A stretch of 64,000 nt of DNA from JANPPS01 sp965246835 (lineage in GTDB: Bacteria > Pseudomonadota > Alphaproteobacteria > Acetobacterales > Acetobacteraceae). The position numbers were made by a program, and so were the translations under genes. The notes under the pieces were generated by a model, which did not search any database, was not told the origin of the DNA, and saw only the letters and a program-made list of their open reading frames with translations. Positions 23,686 through 32,145 of this stretch are shown here, piece after piece (the stretch's first letter is position 1; each line of letters opens with the position of its first letter). The DNA lies in assembly GCA_965246835.1 (NCBI GenBank), contig CBDFFQ010000001.1, forward strand, positions 2,852,001-2,916,000, in the 5' to 3' direction.

Positions 23686-24882
23686 TCATTTCGCGGCGTC
23701 CGCCATGCGGGAGGGGATGCAGCGCCGGGCGCCGCGCCGGATCATGTCCACGGCCTGGTCGATGTCGGCGTCGCTGATCACCAACGGCGGCACCAGGCGC
23801 ACGACGTTGTCCCCGGCGGCCACGGTCAGCAGCCCCTCGGCCGTAAACGCCGCCTGCAGCTCAGTGTTCGGCACGTTCGCCTTCAGCCCCAGGATCAGCC
23901 CGGCGCCCCGCACATCCGCCAACACGGACGGCACATCCGCCACCACGTCCTGCAACGCGAACCACAGCTTGCGGGCCTTGCGGTCCACCTCCGCCAGGAA
24001 CCCGGGCGCCAAGATCACGTCCAGCACCGCATTGGCCGCCGCACACGCGAGCGGCCCGCCGCCGAACGTCGTGCCGTGGGTGCCCGGCACCAAGACTTTC
24101 GCCTCCGCCTCCTTCGCCAGCACGGCGCCCATCGGGAAGCCGCCTGCGATGCCCTTGGCGATGGACATGATATCCGGTTCGATTCCCGCCCATTCATGCG
24201 CGAACAGCTTGCCCGTGCGCCCCATGCCGCACTGCACCTCGTCCACGCCCAGCAGGATGCCGAACTCGTCGCAGGCGGCGCGGAGGTCCCGCAGGAACTG
24301 CAAGGTCGCGGGACGCACGCCGCCTTCGCCCTGCACCGGCTCGATGAGCACGCCGGCCGTTTGCGGCCCGATCGCGTCCCGCAGCGCGTTCATGTTGTTG
24401 AACGGCACGTGGTCGAAGCCGTCCACCTCCGGCCCGAAGCCGGCGAGATACTTCTTGTTGCCGGTCGCCGCCAGCATCGCGAGCGTGCGGCCGTGAAAGG
24501 CACCCTCGAAGCAGATCACGCGATACCGCTCGGGCTCGCCGCGGTCCGACATCGTGCGGCGCATCATCTTCACCAGGCCCTCATTGGCCTCGGCGCCCGA
24601 GTTGCAGAACAGCACGCTGTCGGCAAACGTCGCATCCACGAATCGCTGCGCCAGCCGCTCGGCTTCCGGCACGCGATACAGATTGCTCACGTGCATCACG
24701 CGCGCGGCCTGCTCGGCGATGGCCTGCACCAGGTGCGGATGGCCGTGGCCCAGGCTGCTGACCGCGATGCCGGAGCCGAAATCCAGGAATCGTCGCCCGT
24801 CCGTTGTATACAGCCAGGCGCCCTCGCCCCGCTCGAAAGCGAGGTCGGCGCGGTTGTAGTTCGGCATCAGGGCGGAGATCAT
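23686..24882 (-). CDS. argD: Acetylornithine aminotransferase
   Basis: Class III PLP aminotransferase, 398 residues from ATG 24882 (giving MISALMPNYNRADLAFERG, the usual N-terminus). PLP-lysine in SIAKGIAGGFPMGA, Asp-Glu in ILLGVDEVQCGMGRTG, FHGRTLAMLAATGNKKY, and FGGGPLACAAANAVLDV. Converts N-acetylglutamate semialdehyde to N-acetylornithine. First gene of argD-argF-small ORF-chaA; about 134 bases separate it from the divergent recX gene. Confidence 0.96.
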   Translation of the reverse strand: MISALMPNYNRADLAFERGEGAWLYTTDGRRFLDFGSGIAVSSLGHGHPHLVQAIAEQAARVMHVSNLYRVPEAERLAQRFVDATFADSVLFCNSGAEANEGLVKMMRRTMSDRGEPERYRVICFEGAFHGRTLAMLAATGNKKYLAGFGPEVDGFDHVPFNNMNALRDAIGPQTAGVLIEPVQGEGGVRPATLQFLRDLRAACDEFGILLGVDEVQCGMGRTGKLFAHEWAGIEPDIMSIAKGIAGGFPMGAVLAKEAEAKVLVPGTHGTTFGGGPLACAAANAVLDVILAPGFLAEVDRKARKLWFALQDVVADVPSVLADVRGAGLILGLKANVPNTELQAAFTAEGLLTVAAGDNVVRLVPPLVISDADIDQAVDMIRRGARRCIPSRMADAAK

Positions 24883-25016
24883 TTCTGGTCCACTGGGCTC
24901 CAAGGAAGCGCCCACCTTGGGAGGTGTTGCGCGGGGAAGTCAACGCAATACGGGCGTTTGCGGTTCACGAGATGCCGCGGGTTCCGTGTTTGTCCCAGGC
25001 ATGGCATCCTTGCGCC

Positions 25017-25577
25017 ATGGCTCCCGCACGCCCCATCGGGCCGGCTCCCGACCGTCAGCGCCTGCATGACGCCGCCTTGCGCCACCTGGCCCGCTTCGCC
25101 GCGACGGAGGCCGGGCTGGTCCGCGTGTTGGACCGCCGGGTCGATCGCTGGATCAGGGCGGCCGGGAAGGGCGCCGACGCCGTGCCACCGCTGCGCCGCC
25201 TGGTGCGGGAGGTCGCGGCGGCGCTGGTGGCGTCCGGTGTGGTGAACGACGCCGCCTTCGCGGAGGCCCGCGCCCGCAGCCTGACGCGCGCCGGCCGCTC
25301 GAGCCGGGCGGTGCAGGCGCATCTGGCGGCAAAGGGCGTGCCGTCCGAGCTGTCCGTGCTCCCGTCCGACCCCGAACAGGAACTGGCCGCAGCCCTCGCC
25401 CATGCCCGCCGCCGCCGCCTGGGCCCGTTTGCGGCGGAGCCCGCGGACCAGCCGGGCCAGATGCGCGCCCTGGGCGCCATGGCAAGGGCCGGTTTCACGC
25501 AAGAGATTGCCCGGCGCGCGCTGGCGATGGACGTGGAGGAGGCGCTGGATCGCGTCATCCGGTTGAAACAGGCCTGA
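25017..25577 (+). CDS. recX: RecX-family regulatory protein
   Basis: 186 residues from ATG 25017. Helical-repeat RecX domain: LHDAALRHLARFAATEAGLV, VVNDAAFAEARARSLTRAGRS, IRRLL/AHLAAKGVPSE, and a third repeat ARAGFTQEIARRALAMD. RecX inhibits RecA filament growth. It is not beside recA here; instead its TGA overlaps the azlC ATG by one base. Confidence 0.85.
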   Translation: MAPARPIGPAPDRQRLHDAALRHLARFAATEAGLVRVLDRRVDRWIRAAGKGADAVPPLRRLVREVAAALVASGVVNDAAFAEARARSLTRAGRSSRAVQAHLAAKGVPSELSVLPSDPEQELAAALAHARRRRLGPFAAEPADQPGQMRALGAMARAGFTQEIARRALAMDVEEALDRVIRLKQA

Positions 25578-26290
25578 TGTCGGTTCGCCGCCCCCGCTTC
25601 TCCCAAGTCGCGTTCCGGGCCGGGCTGCGCGGTGCCCTGCCGCTGCTGGTCGGCATCGTGCCATTTGGATTGGTGTGCGGCGTGGTGGCGCAGCAGCAGG
25701 GGCTGTCCCTGCTGGAGGCGACGCTGATGAGCGCGTTCGTCTATGCCGGGTCGGCGCAGTTGCTGGCGCTGGGGCATTGGGGCGTGCCGGCGCCGGTCTT
25801 GGGGGCGGCGCTGGCGGCATTCGTGGTCAACCTGCGCCTGGCGCTGATGGGCCCGGTGCTGGGGCCGTGGCTCGATCGGCTGCGTGGCTGGCGGCTCTGG
25901 GCCAGCCTGTTCGTGATGGCGGACCAGAACTGGGCGATGTCGGTGACGCAGATGCAGGCCGGGCGATGGGACGCGGCGTTCCTGTTCGGCTCCGGTGTCG
26001 TGATGTGGGTCATGTGGGTCGCCACCACAGCGTTGGGACACATGCTCGGCGGGGCACTGCGGCCGCCAGCCGGGCATCCGCTGTTCTTCGCCGCGCTGGC
26101 GGTGTTCGTGGCGATCCTGGTGCCGATGTGGCGCGGGCGGCGGGACCTGCTGCCCTGGGGAGTCGCGGCATTGGTATCGCTGGTTCTGTCGCGGATGATG
26201 CCGGGCACATCCTGGTATATCGTGTTCGGTGCTTTGGCGGGCAGCGCCGCGGCGGTCTGGCGGGACCGGCTCGGAACCCAGCGGCCATGA
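25577..26290 (+). CDS. azlC: AzlC-family branched-chain amino acid export subunit
   Basis: 237 residues, seven or so membrane helices. Starts with the family pattern FRAGLRGALPLLVGIVPFGLVCGVVAQQQGLS, then AFVYAGSAQLLALG, NLRLALMGPVLGPWL and FVMADQNWAMSV. AzlC works with AzlD as a branched-chain amino acid exporter (YgaZH in E. coli). Overlaps recX upstream and azlD downstream. Confidence 0.92.
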   Translation: MSVRRPRFSQVAFRAGLRGALPLLVGIVPFGLVCGVVAQQQGLSLLEATLMSAFVYAGSAQLLALGHWGVPAPVLGAALAAFVVNLRLALMGPVLGPWLDRLRGWRLWASLFVMADQNWAMSVTQMQAGRWDAAFLFGSGVVMWVMWVATTALGHMLGGALRPPAGHPLFFAALAVFVAILVPMWRGRRDLLPWGVAALVSLVLSRMMPGTSWYIVFGALAGSAAAVWRDRLGTQRP

Positions 26291-26619
26291 CGCTCGATCC
26301 CTGGGTACTGGCCGCGATCTTCGCGATGACGCTCGCGACCTATACGACGCGGGCCGGCGGCTACCTGCTGTTCCGCACCTTCAATCCGCCGCCTGTCGTG
26401 CGGGCCATGCTGGCCTACATCCCCGGCACGCTGTTCGTCAGCTACGTCGTGCCGGCGCTGGCCGCGGGCGGGGTGCAGCAATGGGTGGGCGGGCTCGCGA
26501 CCGCCGGGATCATGGCGGCCACGCGCAACCTGTCGCTCGCGATCCTGGGCGGCACCGGGGCGGCCTGGCTGGTGTGGAGCGCTGGAAAGCAGTGGCCATC
26601 GCTGGCGGGAATGCTTTAG
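26287..26619 (+). CDS. azlD: AzlD-family transporter small subunit
   Basis: 110 residues with four hydrophobic segments; WVLAAIFAMTLATYTTRAGGYLLF and AMLAYIPGTLFVSYVVPALA are typical of AzlD. ATG overlaps the azlC stop (ATGA). Completes the exporter pair. Confidence 0.92.
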   Translation: MTLDPWVLAAIFAMTLATYTTRAGGYLLFRTFNPPPVVRAMLAYIPGTLFVSYVVPALAAGGVQQWVGGLATAGIMAATRNLSLAILGGTGAAWLVWSAGKQWPSLAGML

Positions 26620-26649
26620 AGTCAGGGCGTTCGCAATGGAGTGCCCCCC

Positions 26650-27141
26650 ATGCTGGCCCGGCTCGGTCCCCTGCTGCTCGTGCTGTTGCTGTCGGCCTGC
26701 GGCGGAGGGCAGCGCATCGTCTTGCGGCCCGAGAGCGCCACCCACCTCGAATGTGTGCCCTTCGCGCGCGACGTAAGCGGCGTCCAGCTCTACGGAGACG
26801 CCGCAACCTGGTGGGACCAGGCGGCGGGCCGCTATCCCCGCTCCCACACGCCCGAGCCCGGCGCCGTGCTGGTCTTCAGCCGCTCCGGCCGGCTGCCGCA
26901 TGGGCATGTCTCGGTCGTGTCCCGCGTCATCTCGGATCGGGAGATCACCGTCACCCACGCCAACTGGGTCCGCCACCGCATCGGGCGGGAGGAGCCGGTC
27001 ACGGACGTGTCCGCATCCGGGGATTGGAGCGCCGTGCGGGTCTGGTGGGCGCCCACGGGGGCGATGGGCACCGGCGCCTATGCCGCCTCCGGCTTCGTCG
27101 GACCGGCCGGCGCACGGACGGACCTCCTCGCCGCGCGCTAA
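26650..27141 (+). CDS. CHAP-domain lipoprotein (putative peptidoglycan amidase)
   Basis: 163 residues from ATG 26650. Lipobox LLLSACGG near residue 17. The CHAP (NlpC/P60-like) layout is visible: catalytic Cys in HLECVPFARDVSG, His in GRLPHGHVSVVSRV and a following polar residue in VTHANWV. Such enzymes cleave peptidoglycan peptides or amides; an envelope location fits the lipid anchor. Lies 30 bases after azlD and 71 before tatA. Confidence 0.82.
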   Translation: MLARLGPLLLVLLLSACGGGQRIVLRPESATHLECVPFARDVSGVQLYGDAATWWDQAAGRYPRSHTPEPGAVLVFSRSGRLPHGHVSVVSRVISDREITVTHANWVRHRIGREEPVTDVSASGDWSAVRVWWAPTGAMGTGAYAASGFVGPAGARTDLLAAR

Positions 27142-27212
27142 TCGCTTGCAAGCCATCCCGGACCGCGCCATGTCTGCCGGATAACGCGGGGCCCGGCCCC
27201 AACGGAGGAACC

Positions 27213-27458
27213 ATGGGTAGCTTCAGCATCTGGCACTGGATGGTCGTCTTGCTGGTCGTGCTGCTGCTGTTCGGCGGCGGCAAGGTCAGCAGCCTGATGG
27301 GCGACTTCGCCAAGGGCATCAAAAGCTTCAAGAAGAACATGGCCGAGGAGCCGGACGCCTCGATGGAGGCCAGCGCCGCCGACCGCCCGGCCGGCACGAT
27401 CGCGGCCCCCGGAACCACCACCACGGTGCGTGAGACCACGACGGCGCGCCACGGTTAA
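27213..27458 (+). CDS. tatA: Sec-independent protein translocase subunit TatA
   Basis: 81 residues: one N-terminal helix (FSIWHWMVVLLVVLLLFGGGKV), the FG hinge, then the amphipathic helix SSLMGDFAKGIKSFKKNMAE and a flexible Thr-rich tail. A good GGAGGAA ribosome site precedes the ATG by 3-9 bases. tatB and tatC are not adjacent, which is common for a detached tatA. Needed for export of twin-arginine proteins such as the solute-binding proteins in this window. Confidence 0.93.
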   Translation: MGSFSIWHWMVVLLVVLLLFGGGKVSSLMGDFAKGIKSFKKNMAEEPDASMEASAADRPAGTIAAPGTTTTVRETTTARHG

Positions 27459-27516
27459 GGCTTGACGCCAGAGGGCCAGGGCGGAGGATCACGGCACACT
27501 GCCGGAGTCCATCGCC

Positions 27517-28461
27517 ATGGCCCATCACCGCATCGACGCCTCACCCGACACGATCCATTGGGGCACCTTCAGCGCCCATCATAAGCCGCTCATCACCATC
27601 CAGAGCGGCGACAGCGTGACGCTCCAATGCGTGAGCGGCGCGCCGGACGTGCTGCCGCCGCCCGAGATGGGTGCCACGATCCCGCCCGGCCTGCTGGCGA
27701 TCCATGAACGGCACAAGACCGGGGCCGGCGCCCACATCCTGACCGGGCCCGTGGCGGTCGCGGGTGCCGAGCCCGGCGACACGCTCGAGGTCCGGATCGA
27801 CCAGGTCGAACTCGGCGCGGATTGGGGCTTCTGCGGCCACCGCCCCCTGGCCGGCACCCTGCCGGAAGATTTTCCCCACCGCCATCTGAGCCACATCCGC
27901 GTGGATCGCGCGGCCGGCACCTGCAGCCCGCCCTGGGGCGGCACGATCCCGCTGAAGCCGTTCTTCGGTGTGATGGGCGTGGCGCCGCCGCCCAATTACG
28001 GCGTGATCAGCACCAAGGAGCCGCGGGAGCACGGCGGCAACCTCGACAACAAGGAGCTGGGCGCCGGCGCCACGCTATTCCTACCGGTCTGGGTGCCCGG
28101 CGCCAATTTCTCGGCCGGGGACGGCCATGGCGTGCAGGGCGATGGCGAGGTCTGCATCAACGCGCTGGAAATGGCGCTTACCGGCACCTTCACCCTGATC
28201 CTGCACAAGCAAGGCGGCCTGCGCTTCCCGCGGGGCGAGACGCCGACGCACTATATCTCGATGGGCATGAACGAGGATCTCGACCTCGCGATGAAGCAGG
28301 CATTACGGGAAATGATCGCCTGGATCGTGGCGCATTCAACGCTGACGCGGGACCAGGCCTACCAGTTCTGCTCGCTGGCGGTCGATTTCCGGGTCACGCA
28401 AACGGTGAATGGCGAGAAGGGCGTGCACGGCATGCTGCGCAAGGGGCTGCTGTTCGCCTGA
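27517..28461 (+). CDS. Acetamidase/formamidase family protein
   Basis: 314 residues of the FmdA/AmdA fold: HAHHRIDASPDTIHWG-type start, GAHILTGPVAVAGAEPGDTLEVRI, PHRHLSHIRVD, GVMGVAPPP, REHGGNLDNKELGAGATLFLPVWVPGANFS in pieces, and GDGHGVQGDGEV with the metal-binding His/Asp. Hydrolyses short amides to acid and ammonia. Single gene followed by a strong hairpin. Functionally in the same theme as the amidase operon at 40.7-51.0 kb, though distant from it. Confidence 0.9.
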   Translation: MAHHRIDASPDTIHWGTFSAHHKPLITIQSGDSVTLQCVSGAPDVLPPPEMGATIPPGLLAIHERHKTGAGAHILTGPVAVAGAEPGDTLEVRIDQVELGADWGFCGHRPLAGTLPEDFPHRHLSHIRVDRAAGTCSPPWGGTIPLKPFFGVMGVAPPPNYGVISTKEPREHGGNLDNKELGAGATLFLPVWVPGANFSAGDGHGVQGDGEVCINALEMALTGTFTLILHKQGGLRFPRGETPTHYISMGMNEDLDLAMKQALREMIAWIVAHSTLTRDQAYQFCSLAVDFRVTQTVNGEKGVHGMLRKGLLFA

Positions 28462-28465
28462 AATG

Positions 28466-28496
28466 ACGGGCTGGATGCTGCGTGCATCCAGCCCGT
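28466..28496. terminator. Perfect 13-bp inverted repeat, likely bidirectional terminator
   Basis: Arms ACGGGCTGGATGC and GCATCCAGCCCGT around the loop TGCGT, located between the convergent formamidase-type and YidB-type genes. There is no T tract on the plus side, so it may be a hairpin-only terminator. Confidence 0.75.
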
Positions 28497-28501
28497 GGGG
28501 C

Positions 28502-29014
28502 TCAGAGGCCCTGGCCAGCCTTGTCGAACGGGCTCTCGCCCGGCGTCTCGCCGCCCGGGGTCAGCTGATCCACCGCATGCGGCAGTAGTTGCGATAGTTG
28601 GGACAGCATGTCATGCGGCGCCATATTGGCCTGCTGCGCCAGGTCGTTCACGCGCTCATGGCCCAGCACTTGCTGCAGCTGGTCCGGCGATACCGGCTGA
28701 TTCGGGCCGGACCCCATCCAGGACTCCGCGATGTGGCCGAGACCCGCCTGCTGGAACTGGCTCAGCAGCCCGCCCAGGCCGGCAAGCCCGCCCATCCCAG
28801 CGAGCGCGCCACCCAGCCCGCCGCCCATGCCGCCCGACAATCCGCCGGCCAGCGTGCCGGCCAATCCGCCCAGGCCACCCTGGCCTGCTTGCGGCTGCTG
28901 ACCCGGCTGCGCTGCCTGGCCCCCGCTCAGCAACGAACCGAGGATGCTCTGCAGCGGCGAGGCATTCTGGCTGCCGCCCATCAACCCGCCCAAGACCGTA
29001 TCAAGCAAGCCCAT
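28502..29014 (-). CDS. YidB-family (DUF937) protein
   Basis: 170 residues. MGLLDTVLGGLMGG start, a Gly/Gln-rich low-complexity middle (about 30-85), and the conserved C-terminal domain LSQFQQAGLGHIAESWMGSG, VSPDQLQQVLGHERVNDLAQ, DMLSQLSQLLPHAVDQLTP. Function unknown; YidB proteins are small and soluble. Ends 6 bases from the hairpin at 28466-28496. Confidence 0.85.
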   Translation of the reverse strand: MGLLDTVLGGLMGGSQNASPLQSILGSLLSGGQAAQPGQQPQAGQGGLGGLAGTLAGGLSGGMGGGLGGALAGMGGLAGLGGLLSQFQQAGLGHIAESWMGSGPNQPVSPDQLQQVLGHERVNDLAQQANMAPHDMLSQLSQLLPHAVDQLTPGGETPGESPFDKAGQGL

Positions 29015-29130
29015 GATGAAAATCCTTTCAAACGCCGAAACGGCGCCGCGTGGCCCGGCGGGATTCGCCGGGCTTGCTACGCCGCTTCTACTGCCTGATC
29101 ACGTTTCTGTCAGGGCCGATCTGAGACGTC

Positions 29131-29391
29131 TCAGATCGTGGTGCGGCGTCCCGTGATGGCGTGGTAGATGAACAGCACGACGATGGCGCCGATCACGGCG
29201 ACGAACATGCTGTAGATGTTGAACCCGGTCACGCCCGCCTGACCGAACCGCTCGAACAGGAAGCCGCCCACCACGGCGCCGATGATGCCCAGCACCATAT
29301 CGACGATGAAGCCCTCACCCTGCTTGTTGACGATCTTGCTGGCGATGAAGCCGGCGATCAGTCCGAAGACGACCCATGCGATGATGCTCAT
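29131..29391 (-). CDS. GlsB/YeaQ/YmgE-family stress-response membrane protein
   Basis: 86 residues, three hydrophobic segments with Gly-zipper character: IIAWVVFGLIAGFIASKIV, DMVLGIIGAVVGGFLF, FVAVIGAIVVLFIYHAI, and the loop KQGEGFIVD. Start ATG 29391. Members are often induced by stationary phase or osmotic stress; physiological role unclear. Confidence 0.9.
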   Translation of the reverse strand: MSIIAWVVFGLIAGFIASKIVNKQGEGFIVDMVLGIIGAVVGGFLFERFGQAGVTGFNIYSMFVAVIGAIVVLFIYHAITGRRTTI

Positions 29392-29468
29392 ATGACTTCC
29401 CCTGTTGTGCCGGCGCAGCGCCGACCCGCAATGGAGCATCAACACCAAGGGGCCGAACCGGTTCCCAT

Positions 29469-30395
29469 TTAGCTGCCGGACAATGGAAAAAAGCAGCGCA
29501 CCCCGCCCGTCCGGCCGGACCCGAGCGAGGGATGCTCGCGTCGGCATCGATCCTGCACCTGGAAGCAGCGGGTATGGAAACGGCAACCCGCGGGTGGGGC
29601 GGCGGGGCTGGGCTGATCCCCGGCCAGCACGATGCGGGAACGACGCCGGGCCGGGTCGATCGCCGGATTTGTGGACAGCAGCGCGGCCGTATACGGGTGC
29701 GCCGGCGCCGCAAATACCGCTTCGGTGTCACCGGCCTCCACGACCTCACCCAAATACATCACCACAACCCGGGTGCTGATGCGCCGGACCACGTTCAAAT
29801 TGTGGCTCGACACCAGGATCGTGAGATCGAACTCCTGCCGGAGGTCGAGCAGCAGGTTCAGCAACTCGCCCTGCACCGAAACGTCCAGCCCCGCCGTCGG
29901 CTCGTCCGCCACCAGCAATGACGGCGCCGCCACCAGCGCCCGCACGATCGCCACCCGCCGCGCCTGCCCGCCCGAGAGCTGGTGCGGATAGCGGTCCAGC
30001 AACGAGTCCGGCAATCCGAGCCGCGCCATCAACCCCCGGCTGCGCGCCCGGGCCTCGGCGCGATCGAACCCATGGATCGCAGCGGGCTCATCCAGCAGGC
30101 GGCGCACGGTCATGCGGGGCGACAACGAGCCCGCTGCGTCCTGCAGCAGCATCTGCGCGCCCCGGTGAAAGCCCTTGGCGTCCTGCCGCAACCGATCCGC
30201 GATGCGCACGCCGTCGATCCACACATCGCCGCCCTCGGGCCAGACCAGGCCCATCAGTACGCGGCACAGCGTCGTCTTGCCGGAGCCGCTTTCCCCCACC
30301 AACCCCGTCACCCGATGCCGCTCGACCGTGAGGCTCACCCCCGCCAGCGCCTGCACGGCGCCGAAGCGGACCACCACGTCCCGCGCCTCGATCAT
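29469..30395 (-). CDS. Dipeptide-type ABC importer ATPase (DppF-like), operon 1
   Basis: 308 residues from ATG 30395, which overlaps the upstream ATPase stop (ATGA). Walker A GESGSGKTT, Q-loop region, ABC signature LSGGQARRVAIVRAL, Walker B LLVADEP, and the C-terminal oligopeptide-transporter domain (HPYTAALLSTNP, then Cys residues in CRFHTRCFQVQDRC). Energises the permeases at 31348-33080. Last gene of the operon. Confidence 0.92.
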   Translation of the reverse strand: MIEARDVVVRFGAVQALAGVSLTVERHRVTGLVGESGSGKTTLCRVLMGLVWPEGGDVWIDGVRIADRLRQDAKGFHRGAQMLLQDAAGSLSPRMTVRRLLDEPAAIHGFDRAEARARSRGLMARLGLPDSLLDRYPHQLSGGQARRVAIVRALVAAPSLLVADEPTAGLDVSVQGELLNLLLDLRQEFDLTILVSSHNLNVVRRISTRVVVMYLGEVVEAGDTEAVFAAPAHPYTAALLSTNPAIDPARRRSRIVLAGDQPSPAAPPAGCRFHTRCFQVQDRCRREHPSLGSGRTGGVRCFFPLSGS

Positions 30396-31351
30396 GCGGC
30401 CTTCCAGCACGCGGCGCGCCAGCCCGGCGCCAGCTCCCGCAAGGTCTGCCGCTCGGCCACGCAGCGCGGCTCGGCATGGGGGCAGCGGGGGGCGAACAGA
30501 CAGCCCGGTGGATCCCAGGCCGGGTCCGGCACGTCGCCCGCGATGCTCACCAGGCGGCCCTGGCCCGGCGCATCATCCAGCTCGCACGCCACCAGCGCCG
30601 CGGTGTACGGGTGCTTCGGCGCCCGGCACACGGCTTCTGCCGGGCCGCTCTCCAGGATGGCGCCGGCATACATGACCGCGATCTCGTCGCAGAGCTGCGC
30701 CACCAGACCGAGATGGTGGGAGATGAACAGGACGGACCCCTGGAAATCGGTCCGCATCCGCTCGAACAGCGCGACGATCCCGGCCTCGACCGTCGCATCC
30801 AGCGCCGTGGTCGGCTCGTCCGCCAGCAGAAGATCCGGCTGCGCGGCCAGCGCCATCGCGATCATCACCCGCTGCCGCATCCCGCCCGAGAGCTGGTGCG
30901 GATACGCACGGAGGCGGGCGGTTGCGTCCGCGATCTCCACCCGGGTCAGCGCCGCGGCCGCTTGCTCCCGCGCCGCGCCGCGCGAGAGGCCGGGCGTGCG
31001 GCGGCGCAGCACGTCCGTGAGGTGGGTGCCGATGGTAAACAGAGGGTTGAGGGCGGTTGCCGGGTCCTGGAAGATCATCGCGACGCGCCGGCCGCGCCAT
31101 GCCGCCATCGCCGCGTCGTCGAGGGCCATCAGGTCCGTCCCGTCCATGATCGCCCGACCGGACAGCGTCACGTTGCCAGGCACCAGACCCAGCAGCGCCA
31201 GCGCCAGCGTGCTCTTGCCCGAGCCGCTTTCGCCCACGAGCCCCACGATCCGGCCGCGCCCGACCGCCAGCGTCACGCCACGCAGGATGTGCGCCGTGCC
31301 AGCCGGCGTGCGGGCGTCCGCAACCAGGCCGTCGATCGAGAGCAGCGTCAT
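30392..31351 (-). CDS. Dipeptide-type ABC importer ATPase (DppD-like), operon 1
   Basis: 319 residues. Walker A GESGSGKST, MIFQDPATALNP Q-loop, signature LSGGMRQRVMIAMAL, Walker B LLLADEPTTALD, and the C-terminal HPYTAALVACELDDAPG plus Cys-containing GCLFAPRCPHAEPRC typical of DppD/OppD (possible Fe-S site). Overlaps both neighbours by 4 bases. Confidence 0.93.
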   Translation of the reverse strand: MTLLSIDGLVADARTPAGTAHILRGVTLAVGRGRIVGLVGESGSGKSTLALALLGLVPGNVTLSGRAIMDGTDLMALDDAAMAAWRGRRVAMIFQDPATALNPLFTIGTHLTDVLRRRTPGLSRGAAREQAAAALTRVEIADATARLRAYPHQLSGGMRQRVMIAMALAAQPDLLLADEPTTALDATVEAGIVALFERMRTDFQGSVLFISHHLGLVAQLCDEIAVMYAGAILESGPAEAVCRAPKHPYTAALVACELDDAPGQGRLVSIAGDVPDPAWDPPGCLFAPRCPHAEPRCVAERQTLRELAPGWRAACWKAA

Positions 31352-32145
31352 GCCCTGGGATCCGCCAGGGTGCGCAACGCCTCCCCGAACAAGGTGAAGC
31401 CGAGCGTCGCGATCGCGAGCGCCACGGAGGACACCAGCACTGGCACCGGGCTGTCCGATAGGTAGGAATAGCCGTCATAGATCAGCGTGCCCCAACTCGC
31501 GAGCGGCGGGCGGATGCCGAGGCCGATGAAGCTCAGCCCGGCCTCGATCGTGATCGCGACCGGCACCTCCATGCTCGCCAGCACCAGCAATGGCCCGGCG
31601 ATATTGGGCAGGATATGCCACGCCATGATCCGGATGGGCCCGGCGCCCAGGATGCGCTCGGCCTCCAGGAACGGGGAGCGGCGCAGCGCCAGGGTCTGTG
31701 CCCGCGCCACCCGGCCGAATTGCGGCGTGAGCGTGAGCGCCACGATCCCCACCAGGAACGCATCGCCCGGCCCGAACACCGCCACCACCGCGAGCGCCAG
31801 GATCAAGGACGGGAAGGAGCTCACGATGTCGAACAGCACCAGAATCGCACGCTCCACCCACGCGGCGGCGGAGCCCGCAACCACGCCGAGCCCCGTGCCG
31901 GCGACCAGGGCCAGGATGATCGCGCTGGCCGACACCGCCATCGCCACCCGGGCGCCATGCAGCAGCCGGCTCAGCAAATCCCGCCCCAGCTGGTCGGTCC
32001 CGAGCCAATGGGACGCGGAGGGCGGGGCGAAGCGGGCCAGCACGTCGAGCGCATCGGGGTCGTAGGGCGAGACGAAGGGCGCCAACACGGCCGCCGCCAG
32101 GATCGCCGCGACGATGACACCGCCCAGCCAGCCAGCGCCGTTCAT
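31348..32145 (-). CDS. Dipeptide-type ABC importer permease (DppC-like), operon 1
   Basis: 265 residues from ATG 32145, set by the ATGA overlap with the DppB-like stop. Six membrane helices; N-terminal FVSPYDPDALD and HWLGTDQLGRDLLSRLLHGAR, and the EAA loop around RVARAQTLALRRSPFLEAERILGAG in parts, typical of DppC. Confidence 0.92.
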   Translation of the reverse strand: MNGAGWLGGVIVAAILAAAVLAPFVSPYDPDALDVLARFAPPSASHWLGTDQLGRDLLSRLLHGARVAMAVSASAIILALVAGTGLGVVAGSAAAWVERAILVLFDIVSSFPSLILALAVVAVFGPGDAFLVGIVALTLTPQFGRVARAQTLALRRSPFLEAERILGAGPIRIMAWHILPNIAGPLLVLASMEVPVAITIEAGLSFIGLGIRPPLASWGTLIYDGYSYLSDSPVPVLVSSVALAIATLGFTLFGEALRTLADPRA

